Origin: Anthopleura xanthogrammica
Taxonomy: Eukaryota > Cnidaria > Anthozoa > Actiniaria > Actiniidae
Assembly: GCA_964019055.1 (NCBI GenBank)
Contig: OZ025213.1
Coordinates: 9,821,216-9,885,215, forward strand
Reading direction: 5' to 3'
Length of the DNA: 64,000 nucleotides
The position numbers and the translations under genes are program-made. Every line of letters begins with the position of its first letter. The stretch's first letter is position 1. Positions 36,069 to 44,959 of this stretch are shown piece after piece. The notes beneath the pieces are model-generated. The model worked only from the letters and a program-made list of their open reading frames with translations. It was not told the origin of the DNA and ran no database searches.

Positions 36069-37901
36069 ATGAAGAGGGTACAGTTCTTTGCGATAAAGAA
36101 CCTTCTAGTATTGACTGGATTTTGTGGAGTGATGAATCTGATCTACCTGTTATTTTATGCTGGTCTAGACAGCAATGTGGACAGATATCCAAGTCGACTT
36201 CTAGGAAGACAAATATCAAGTATTGATGAGGACAATAAGTACCCAACTACGACTAACTATGGTCACTTGGAAATGATGAACTTTGACTTGAAAGAAATTC
36301 TTGATCGATACTCACTATCTATGAACACTCTTGGAAAGAACTACGAACAAGCTCAACACACAAGGAAAAGAGTAAACAGAGTGCATACACACACAAAATC
36401 AGTTAGTAAAATTGTAAAGATGTCAAGGTGTGCAAGTCCACCTTTCCTTCTGATCCAAGTCCATTCCAGTCCAGGCAATTTTCTGAGTAGGGAGGCGATA
36501 CGACTTTCTTGGGGAAGGCCAGAGAATGCCATCAATCAAGGAAGTTGGAGTCAACCTAAGAGGTATGTCAATGCAACCTGTTTCCCAGGGAGGAATGCTC
36601 GAACTAACATAATTCAGGAGGTACTGAGGGGTATCAGTCAGAATGTATCAGTCAGAATGTACCAATAAACGTAGTAGTTACTAGGTGTGTTGCCAGATAC
36701 TCGTTGCCACAATAACAGTCGCTACATCACCAGGTATAGAGCAGTTTTCGTATGACTATGAAAAACTTTCGGTACGTACTGCGTATTGCCGTGACCGTGT
36801 CAGTGCCATGTCTTGTATAAAAAACATTCGACATTAGGTGCCGTGTCCTCGCCACGCCGTAACCGTGCCGTGTGCCGTGACTTTTCACGGCCGAGAATAC
36901 GAAATCTGCTCTAACATAGAAATGCCATGACATGCAATGGCAGATAACAAAAATAATTATCAATACATTTATTTTCCCCCATGTAAATAGTGCTGCACAC
37001 CTTTCCTAAGTATTAAAAGGGAAAAAGGTGCATTCAGGTCTAGTTTCCCTGCAAGGTATGATGAAGTAAGAGATGTGTTATGATGCTAATAAATCCAAGC
37101 ATCACTTTCCCTGTTTAAAGGATCGTTGTAACCTAATATCCACTTACTTTTTCTTTAATTTCCAGATCTTGGAAAACTGTGTTTTTGGTTGGCAAGAGTA
37201 ACAATTCCAGAATCAACGACCTCCTTCTGCAGGAAGCACAATTCTACGATGACATCATCATTGGGGATTTTCCCGACACTTTTAGACATTTATCAAACAA
37301 AATGCTTCTTGGTATTGAATGGTCACTAGATCATTGCCGCCCTAAATATATTCTCAAAACAGATGAAGACTGTTATATCAATATTATATCGCTGCTGCTT
37401 TGGTTGAGCGATCACCATAATGTCAACAGTTCAAAGGATTTGTATCGAGGGAAGGTTCAAAGAAGCATGCAAGTAGAGCGAGATGAGGACAGTAAGTACT
37501 TTGTTTCCGAGAAAGACTTCAAGGGGATATTTTACAAACCGTACACATCCGGTGGAGGATATTTGTTTGGCGGGAACTTGCTAGCCAGACTTTATGAAGC
37601 TACAAATATTGTCCCTCTCATTCCGATCGAGGATGCTTACTTTGGAATGCTTATGGACCGTTTAGGTGTAAAACCAGAGATGGATTTAAGATTTCTACCT
37701 TTCGTCAATTGTGAACGGTCTTATGAGACGCTGTTTGAGCGACCGATGTGTCATTTCAAGGACCCATTTGTAATCCACGGAGTAAATGAAGTGCAGCACA
37801 TCCACATGCATTACAATGTCTTGATCATGAATTTTATGCCAACGGTGTGTTCCTATGTGGAAAGTCAGAGTGAACAGAGTTACCTCAAACGAATATGCTA
37901 A
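36069..37901 (+). CDS. GT31 beta-1,3-galactosyltransferase-like enzyme
   Basis: Two coding exons, 36069-36562 and 37166-37901, joined in phase 2, give 409 residues. An acceptor (TTTCAG at 36058-36063) just before the ATG indicates a 5' UTR intron. Residues about 7-30 are a signal anchor (NLLVLTGFCGVMNLIYLLFY), giving type II Golgi topology. Family motifs follow in order: LLIQVHSSPGNFLSREAIRLSWG-type block near 125-147, YDDIIIGDFPDTFRHLSNK near 192-210, the DxD metal site in KTDEDCYIN (Asp 231 and Asp 233), and EDAYFG. It should transfer a UDP-sugar to glycans in the Golgi, but donor and acceptor cannot be told (B3GALT versus B3GNT). The 3' end is duplicated (37821-38108). AATAAA at 38165-38170. 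Confidence 0.88.
36737..36913. mobile_element. MITE, TTAGAGCAGTTTTCGTA family, copy 2
   Basis: The ends TAGAGCAGTTTTCGTATG and TACGAAATCTGCTCTA are inverted. The interior consists of CCGTGCCGTG-like repeats, as in copy 1 at 24584-24677. It lies in the single coding intron of the GT31 gene. A TA target duplication is possible. Confidence 0.75.
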
Positions 37902-38108
37902 CATTGCAATACGCACGACATAGTGCAAAGCAATGCTCCGAACCTTCATATCGATCACTTGATCTTGATCATAAATTTTATGCCAACGGTGTGTTCCTAT
38001 GTTGAAAGTCAGAGTGAACAGAGTTACCTCAAACGAATATGCTAACATTGCAATACGCACGACATATTGCAAATCAATGCTCCGAACCTTCATATCGATC
38101 ACTTGTTA
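37821..38108 (+). repeat. 144-bp tandem duplication at the GT31 3' end
   Basis: 37821-37964 repeats as 37965-38108 with only a few differences (offset exactly 144). The first unit holds the last 26 codons and stop of the GT31 gene; the second is downstream and contains the same codons again plus a second stop. The duplication is very recent by its similarity. A minus-strand open frame across it (37695-38102) is a by-product. Confidence 0.9.
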
Positions 38109-38659
38109 ATCTCCAGGGCCCGGTTGTTCAAAGCCCGATTAATGCTAATCCTTGGCCTAACTCTAATAAAACCTTTGGCATATTAAATCGATACTCTGAT
38201 AAAATATATTTACTTAGTATAAGATATTCTGTGGTGAAAATGCTGATTTTAGTCATTAAGGCCCGTTGCAATGAGTTCATAAGGTATAGGGTAATTCTTC
38301 TGCGCGGGATAACTTTTCTGATACTTCTCTTGGGAAAGGAAATAAGAGATTTGATCATGACACCATGGTAACCACACCCTCATGTAAATTCTGCCCAATG
38401 AAAAATCCCTACCAACGAAAGACAAGCTTAAAAAGAGTATATTATCATGACACTTGAGCGAAGCCTTTATCTTATTTAATAAGGTATACTTTTAGATTGA
38501 ATAAATTACATAAAAGTTGTTGAAAATATTTTCGTTAACGTTTTTTTTATGCTCAAAATTAAGTTTAGGTATTAATGGCTTTTAAATAGTTTTTCATTAT
38601 TTATTAGAATTATAATAGCTCATCTTCTTGATTAAATGAATATATATACTTAACTTGCC

Positions 38660-39165
38660 TTTGCCCATTAAAATTGACCGTGTTTTTTTTTTGTGGAGAG
38701 GAAAACCGGTTATACCGGAGAAAAACCCTCGAATCAAGGCAGAGACCCAACAGACTCTACTCACAATGTCAAGTCTAGGAATCGAACCTGAGACCACGAA
38801 GGAGAGAGGCGAGTGCATTAGGGATAAGGTCAAAACAATTGTCATCTTACGGTACCCGATTCTGGGGAGAGGGGTGGGGTTACCCGGTACCCACCACTTC
38901 TGGATTTTGTACTCAAATATCTCCAAAACTAAAAGTCAAATCACAGAAATGAATGTACTGTCTGTTTACATGTATGCTAAACAACGTATTTGTGGACAGA
39001 AATAGTCACTACGGACACCAAGTATCGAGCATTTCAACAGGTCTCTGAGGGGGGAGGGGGTATTTACCGGTACCCACCACCTAAATCAATAAAATCGGGT
39101 CCCTATTTTGGACAATTGTTTTGACCTTGTCCCTTACTGCTAAGTCACACTTGATGACCAACTTT
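38660..39165 (-). mobile_element. tRNA-derived SINE split by a MITE
   Basis: 38660-38820 is the reverse complement of the SINE body and B box (GGTTCGATTCC). The tRNA-like head resumes at 39137-39165 after the element 38821-39133. Removing that element and one TTA restores a continuous head (GACTTAGCAGTAATGCACTCG). The MITE therefore inserted after the SINE. Confidence 0.65.
38821..39133 (+). mobile_element. Harbinger-type MITE, copy 1
   Basis: The terminal inverted repeats begin GGGATAAGGTCAAAACAATT and end with the complement (GACCTTGTCCC). Flanking TTA at 38818-38820 and 39134-39136 is a 3-bp target duplication. TWA duplications are the hallmark of PIF/Harbinger transposition. 313 bp, non-coding. 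The interior matches 43635-43957 in inverted orientation. Confidence 0.85.
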
Positions 39166-39238
39166 TGAATATGTGGTTAGTCTTGACGTAAAACGACCCC
39201 TCCCATCTAAACAATGATTTGTGTTTTATAACCTGCAT

Positions 39239-41596
39239 TCAACAATCGATCTCGGACACAAATGAACATGGATCATCCTTACCCCCCTCCCCACCGTCGT
39301 ACTTGCCATCCCATGCAAACCCAAGATTGTCGCTACTTTGAAATATACTAAACAAATCTGCGTCTTCACCGTCAATGATGGCCCAGCAATCTTGATCCTT
39401 GTCACAGAAGAGGTATTGCAGCACAAGCGTAGACAATGCAAGAGCAAGGATCTCTGGAACTTCTGTGACGTCACTGGACATGACGAATTTACCGTCACTG
39501 AGATGAAGGTAAACATACGGAATGTTTTGTTGTTCAGAGAGTAACGAAGGTACTTTGAGCATGTACAAAGAATTCTTAAACTTTTGAACAGGACAATAGC
39601 AATTGGCATTGTCGCGCAAAAGAAACAGTTTTATTGCCAAGACTGAAGGTTTTCTTTTGCCAAAATGAGGTGAAGACACTTTACGTCCCAGACACAATCC
39701 CCAGTCGTCCTTACCTCGAATAAGCATGGCATTTTCTGTTTTATCATTAGAAAAATAAGCACAGCCACGCGATGAAGCCAAATTGGTCTTGTACGGCAAG
39801 GCATTAGACGGCAAAAGATGACTTGTTGCAGCAACATATCCTTTATTATCTAAGATTTCAACGGCATAAAACACCTCTGTTGTAGCAACAGATCGTACAA
39901 TCCGGCATGTGAAGGCCTTTTCTCCCCGATAGTTTAATATCGGGTAGGTCATTACTTCAGATGGTGTCTCGGGTGCTGAAATTGTCGACGAAGGTAACAT
40001 CAGGTTAGGATGAGAGAGAGCACTGCAAATGTGCTTAAACTTTGCAAAGCCGTACTCTGGGCTAACCTGGAACACATAGTGTCCACATCCTATGGGTGAC
40101 ACCGTCATCGTCACTCGTATATGTGGACCATCACCTTGAAAATCCAGGGGTAAACAAATCTGCTGTTTCTTCTCGTCTTTGCTTGGCGAATGTTGGACGT
40201 CTTTGGGTTCCAAGAACTTGAAAATATCAAGGTCTGATTCCCCAATCAAGATCTTTTCGGTATGCAGTCTACTTCTGTCGATTTGGTACAAAGATACCTT
40301 GACTTTTCTGGTATCTGATGTGCTTGTGTTGATTTGAACCAATGTAGAGCGACCATCACCAACTGCATGTGTGATGTTCTCCTCTGTGTTTTCCGGATCT
40401 CCATGGTTACCTGCTGGTTGTTCTGATGTATCCTCTAATAAGGAATACATTGGGTGAGTAAATCCAGAAACCTTGCTTGTTCCTTTAGCTTTTTGTTTGT
40501 CCGATGGAAAATCTTCTAGCTGTACGTATTCAACTCCATTTTCCGAGCCCATCGAGAGAAAATTAGCATGAGGCTTATCTTCGCCTACCTTTATTTTAGC
40601 TTTGTAAATCTCCTCTCCTGCAGATCCCTCGAATACCAGCAAATAATACGAGTGGATATCAAGATTTTCTAAGTCAATCTGTGTGACTGATAGACTATAA
40701 TCCTGGCGAAGCATAGCAAAGCGATTGATGTGATGCTGATCAGTAGAATTTAGTAGTAATGGGGGCTCTCCTCTGTACAATGTTCCAGGTTTATAGAACT
40801 CGACACCAGCTTCAGCCCAACACTTTTTTGTGACTTCTTCAATTTGACATTGCCGTCCCATATTATCTGTAGAGCCCATAAGACATAAGGGACTCGTAAT
40901 CTTACCAAGCATCACAGTTATTTGATAGTTATAGAAAATAGGATTCAACTGATGTGAATACATGATAAGCTGTACGTCAACAGGTGGAGAAAGCATGAAA
41001 GAAGAATTCTTTATTTGTAGACCTAGATGTGTGACGTAACGCTGCGTCGCTGAGTCCAGGAACTTCTCATCCTGGTAATGGGGCAATGAGACTTGATAAT
41101 AAAAGTTGAGCTGTTTAGTTGACTGTCGTGTAAAGTCATGTTTAAGTTTTGGTTTATATTCTTGGACATCTATAGATTTATCTAAGTCAACATCAAACGG
41201 TTCTATGTTAGCGTAAGACTGATCCCATAGGTCTTGAGTAAGCTTCGTGGCCGCCTGAAATTCTTTCCTTGATTTCAAAGCATGGTTAGGAGCATTACCA
41301 ATAAGGCAAATACAATCATTCACGTAGTATTCCGGCATTAGCATGTGAAGATACCACACCCAGGCCACGTCCAGAGGTGCAGCCCACTCCTCACATGACA
41401 TGGTGCCATGCTTCTTACACAGAGGTAACCAATACATCTCATATCGTCTCACAGCATTGGTCAAGTGTTTTCCATGCATCAATGATGGATATTTTACGAC
41501 TGATGCCAGAAAACTGAGATGATGCTTTGTTGAGGATATGTAAGACTTTCTGTCGACTTCCCTCCACTGTTGAAGATACTTCTCTGCCTTGCTCAT
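39239..41596 (-). CDS. GRDP-like (DUF1399) protein
   Basis: A single uninterrupted coding exon of 785 residues. Residues about 73-95 read APLDVAWVWYLHMLMPEYY, the family's W-x-W-x-x-H motif. Residues about 204-225 (PPVDVQLIMYSHQLNPIFY) are the second copy, with IMYSH where MWHTH is usual. These motifs identify the glycine-rich domain-containing protein-like family (PF07173 by recollection), known from plant GRDP1/2 and from fungi and animals. The molecular function is poorly defined and this copy lacks an obvious glycine-rich tail. The middle and C-terminal parts resemble beta-rich modules but I cannot name them. A strong acceptor (TTTCTGCAG) lies one base before the ATG, so at least one upstream, probably 5' UTR, exon exists; 42962-43087 is a candidate. 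Confidence 0.8.
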   Translation of the reverse strand: MSKAEKYLQQWREVDRKSYISSTKHHLSFLASVVKYPSLMHGKHLTNAVRRYEMYWLPLCKKHGTMSCEEWAAPLDVAWVWYLHMLMPEYYVNDCICLIGNAPNHALKSRKEFQAATKLTQDLWDQSYANIEPFDVDLDKSIDVQEYKPKLKHDFTRQSTKQLNFYYQVSLPHYQDEKFLDSATQRYVTHLGLQIKNSSFMLSPPVDVQLIMYSHQLNPIFYNYQITVMLGKITSPLCLMGSTDNMGRQCQIEEVTKKCWAEAGVEFYKPGTLYRGEPPLLLNSTDQHHINRFAMLRQDYSLSVTQIDLENLDIHSYYLLVFEGSAGEEIYKAKIKVGEDKPHANFLSMGSENGVEYVQLEDFPSDKQKAKGTSKVSGFTHPMYSLLEDTSEQPAGNHGDPENTEENITHAVGDGRSTLVQINTSTSDTRKVKVSLYQIDRSRLHTEKILIGESDLDIFKFLEPKDVQHSPSKDEKKQQICLPLDFQGDGPHIRVTMTVSPIGCGHYVFQVSPEYGFAKFKHICSALSHPNLMLPSSTISAPETPSEVMTYPILNYRGEKAFTCRIVRSVATTEVFYAVEILDNKGYVAATSHLLPSNALPYKTNLASSRGCAYFSNDKTENAMLIRGKDDWGLCLGRKVSSPHFGKRKPSVLAIKLFLLRDNANCYCPVQKFKNSLYMLKVPSLLSEQQNIPYVYLHLSDGKFVMSSDVTEVPEILALALSTLVLQYLFCDKDQDCWAIIDGEDADLFSIFQSSDNLGFAWDGKYDGGEGGKDDPCSFVSEIDC

Positions 41597-41786
41597 TCTG
41601 CAGAAACGAGGATGAAATTAAACATATCACTAGATATCGAGATATAGAGAGAAAAATCTGCTGGGATTGCAAGAAGATACTAAAGCAATAGTTTGTAGTT
41701 ATATCTAATGACTAAAGCAAAATACATATGAATACTATACTAGGTCGACATTTACACTACACCGGATACAAAGTAATCGTGTGTTC

Positions 41787-41917
41787 TTTATCCCACACCA
41801 TAGAAAATACAGCCAATCAGAAAAGCCGTTGTATACTCGTCGGTATTTCACTCTTCCTTCTCATCGTGCGCTGTGCATTGAATATACGCATTAGTTTTTT
41901 TTATGGTGTGGGATAAA
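41787..41917. mobile_element. MITE with TTTATCCCACACCATA ends
   Basis: Perfect 16-bp terminal inverted repeats at 41787-41802 and 41902-41917. 131 bp, non-coding. It ends three bases before the next inverted-repeat element. Confidence 0.75.
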
Positions 41918-41920
41918 ATA

Positions 41921-42075
41921 GTTATACAATGGTTTCTCGTGGCATATCGTGGATATCCCACTCGTCACTTGTATTTTCTTTGTATACACACTCGCCTAAA
42001 GGCTCGCGTGTATACTGGAAACTACAAGTGACTCGTGGGATTTTCAACGGTATGCAACTCAAAACCATTGTATAA
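41921..42075. mobile_element. MITE with GTTATACAATGG ends
   Basis: The ends GTTATACAATGG and CCATTGTATAAC are perfect complements. Inner blocks CCCACTCGTCACTTGTA and TACAAGTGACTCGTGGG also pair. 155 bp, directly beside 41787-41917. Confidence 0.75.
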
Positions 42076-42961
42076 CTAGTATATAGAAACCCAAGCACTA
42101 TAGGTCTATCGTATCCGGTTTCATATAACGACCCATTAGGGAAGTCACGCGGCAATGATCATATAACAGCGCCTGTAGAAATCTAAATCTTCCCAGGAAA
42201 AATACGATTTCTAGTGCCAAACAAATTTTAACAATTAATCAAATTATTTTTATCCTGTCTTCTTTGCCCTGCTGCGATTCCAAAATTTTTCCAAAGTCAA
42301 TTACCTAACTTTCCTAGTTAACGCTTCGCAGGAGACTAAATCTTCCTGAGAAAAAATATTGACAATGTTTAGAGCCAATCATAGTTCAACAGGTCAATCG
42401 ACTTGAGATACTATCGTATGTATTTTTAGCAGCTTAGAAGGACCAGCTGATTGCGTGGTATTTAAAACACAAGACGTAATTTCCGGAACCCGGGGTTAAT
42501 TACCACAATGTGACTGAAAAATTTTGGTCCTTAATAATTTTAACTGTGGCGTATGACGTTTTTAAATTCATTGTTGAAAAAATAAAAAAAAGAGGAATAT
42601 TGAGCTGAAGAATAATGAAGTAATTGAATGAAACAAAACAAACAAAGCTGAAATTTGTTATCGCATTAGAAATATAATACACAGTAAATATAATCGAGTC
42701 CATACATGTTCTGTGTTGATCATGGTCGATTTTTGTACAAATAGTGGCATCCAATCCTATACAGGAATGCTATCTATATCTTCAATAAAATTATTGAGTG
42801 CCTACGTATTTCCGAAGTCTGGGAATTTCTTTCTTTTTGCCGTAAAATGCAGTCAATTTTTTTCACTCTGCGTGCTTACGCTAAAGCTCTTCCTATGTAC
42901 TTTCGTTTACGAAATATCTAGAGTTTTTATGGCTATCGAAGACTTTCAGACCTTCACCTAC

Positions 42962-43087
42962 CTGGTATGACTCAAACACAAGAACAGGGTTTAGTTTGAC
43001 TGAAGAAAACGATGGCGGCTTATAGCCAGATTTGAAACAACCATCGACGGTGATACATTTTGCTTCAACTCCAGCTTGAAAGGTCAT
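42962..43087 (-). CDS. Candidate first exon, gene uncertain
   Basis: ATG at 43087 opens 42 codons (MTFQAGVEAKCITVDGCFK then a PPSFSSVKL segment) to a good donor, CAG|GTAGGT. The composition is protein-like. Joined directly to the GRDP-like acceptor at 41597 the phase does not fit (phase 0 would shift that frame), so it is either a 5' leader exon with an upstream ORF, needs an intermediate exon, or belongs to another gene. Confidence 0.3.
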
Positions 43088-43197
43088 CTGAAGTGAAACC
43101 CGGATGTGACGTACAGCCCTTTATCAATAGAGCACAGGGATCCCACATTTAAAAAAACAAAACAATAAACGGTCCTTGTTTGGCCCTCGTTTCATTA

Positions 43198-43262
43198 TCG
43201 AATTGGAATTGAGAAGTGGATTTTAATGGAGAAATAAAAACCGGAGAACCCTGAAAAAAAAC
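43198..43262 (-). mobile_element. SINE tail fragment
   Basis: Reverse complement of the SINE 3' half (GGGTTCTCCGGTTTTTATTTC and a CTTCTCAATTCCAATT tail). The tRNA-like head is absent, replaced by ACAACAACA-rich DNA. Confidence 0.5.
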
Positions 43263-43308
43263 CCCAAACAACACAACAACAACCACAGCAACAACAACAA
43301 CAACAACC

Positions 43309-43564
43309 ACAGGTATCCCAAGCTGGGTTTCTGTGGTTTCCTATCGAACTTATAAGGCAATGTATGGCGATTTTTCGAAAAAATTAAAAATCAGTAAATC
43401 ACACAAATAAATGTTCCTAACTGTGTTTCGTGTTTTGCTTTGAGTCTCTGTGAAGTTTCAGGTCATTTGCAGCAATATTGAGCGAGTATCGTGGTGGAGT
43501 ATCCCTCGTACTTAAATTTTTAAGTACGATAGGAAACCACAGAAACCCAGCTTGGGATACCTGT
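43309..43564. mobile_element. MITE with perfect 38-bp inverted ends
   Basis: The arms begin ACAGGTATCCCAAGCTGGGT and are exact complements over 38 bp. The interior has a further short palindrome (GTACTTAAATTTTTAAGTAC). The perfect arms suggest recent insertion. A lone 18-bp end of the same family is at 18326-18343. Confidence 0.8.
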
Positions 43565-43634
43565 GCAACAACACGAAAAAAACCCCAGCAACTCGTGCTT
43601 CCCAAAATGAAATAGGAGTTCAGGTTTATAGTAA

Positions 43635-43957
43635 GGGACAAAGTCAAAACAATTGTCCAAAATAGGGACCCGATTTTATTGATTTAGGTGGTGGGTACCG
43701 GTAAATACCCCCTTCCCCCTCAGAGACCTGTGGAAATGCTCGATATAGGGGGTCCGTAGTGACTATTTCTATACACAAATGCATTGTTTAGAATAGTACA
43801 TTCAATACATTCATTTCACGATTTGACTTATAGTTTTGGAGATGTATTTCAGTACAAAATTCAGGATTTCACGTCCAGAGGTGTTGGGTACCGGGTAACC
43901 CCACCCCTCTCCTCCAAATTGGGTCATGTAAGATGACAATTATTTTGACTTTGTCCC
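43635..43957 (-). mobile_element. Harbinger-type MITE, copy 2
   Basis: The ends are GGGACAAAGTCAAAACAATT and its complement. Flanking TAA at 43632-43634 and 43958-43960 is a TWA target duplication. The interior (GTGGTGGGTACCGGTAAATA, CCTCAGAGACCTG) matches the element at 38821-39133 in reverse. Confidence 0.85.
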
Positions 43958-44959
43958 TAATATACTCAAGAATTTAAAACGCAAATACTACTACAATCTG
44001 TCGGCAAAATCTGGATAATATATAATGAATAATCAAGTTTTATTTGCATCAAGCAACGAGTTAGTAATCAACATGAGTACGTTGAATCTAAAGCATGAGC
44101 ACCACTCATTTGGAAACTAAAAAAACTAGGAAATGGACACAAGACATATATCATGCAAATTAGATCAAAATTCATAGACAAAACGTTTGTAATATATTTA
44201 GATTGCAAATAAGCATGAGAAAAACAGCGAGTTTAACGCAACTTTATCAATCAGCGTTTGATTATTAGTCTATAATGATATTTCTTTTCCAATTGAGACT
44301 TCGTAATCCTTCCCACAGTCAGTTTTCTCTAGACAGGGGTGTTTTGCCTTTCAGACTGAACCCCTTAGAAACCTGAAAAAGAAAAGACTTCAATATTAGA
44401 GTTATGTAATATAATGCTTTCTTTTTCTACAGGACCGCTTTCTGCATGTGGGCGTCAAGGGTTAAGTGGGTCAACCCATGAATTGTCTACCGGCTCAGCT
44501 AATCTCACTAGCGTGTACATCACTCTCCCTGAAAGACCTGCCCTTGATGCATCTTAGGTTGGCTATCGATCCAAGTTTGCTATAGGTGTCTAGTAAAATA
44601 CTATTCTAGATTCTTGTTTGTCAGTAAGAGGAAAGAAAGACACTTTAAGAAAGGGGAATTTCACCTGGACCAAACTGTCGGGACTCTTCCACCGTTTCTT
44701 ACATTTTTGAGTTGAAATGATAGCCCCTAAACTTCTAGGCCAAGACCGTCCTTTCACCCCGTCCCCAGACAAAGTTGTGACCTAATAGCCGAATCACCAC
44801 CAAACTTTTCAAACTAAGCAACGTTATATTGGATATGGGGAGAGGTTGTTTTGGGAGGGCATTTTGCAAAATTTCACATTTGGTTGTGCAAAATTTCACA
44901 TTTGGTTGGCCGAAAAATAAAAAGTCCCAACAAGTTTTTTTCGATATCATTGTAGTACC

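Larger units (their letters stand above)
38110..39235. other. Intergenic region between GT31 and GRDP-like genes
   Basis: The genes converge. The interval opens with a CAGGGCCCGGTTGTTCAAAG string (38115), a common end of small transposons in marine invertebrates whose partner end was not found. It then holds a SINE interrupted by a Harbinger-type MITE. No gene recognised. Confidence 0.5.
41600..44955. other. Intergenic region upstream of the GRDP-like gene
   Basis: Contains two adjacent inverted-repeat elements, a candidate first exon at 42962-43087, a SINE fragment (43198-43262), a short ACAACA-rich stretch, a MITE with perfect ends (43309-43564) and the second Harbinger-type MITE (43635-43957). 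No other gene was recognised before the 3' end of the VWDE-like gene at 44960. Confidence 0.5.

Noticed and set aside
37695..38102. Minus-strand open frame of 135 codons
   Set aside because: It lies opposite the GT31 last exon and repeats because of the 144-bp duplication.
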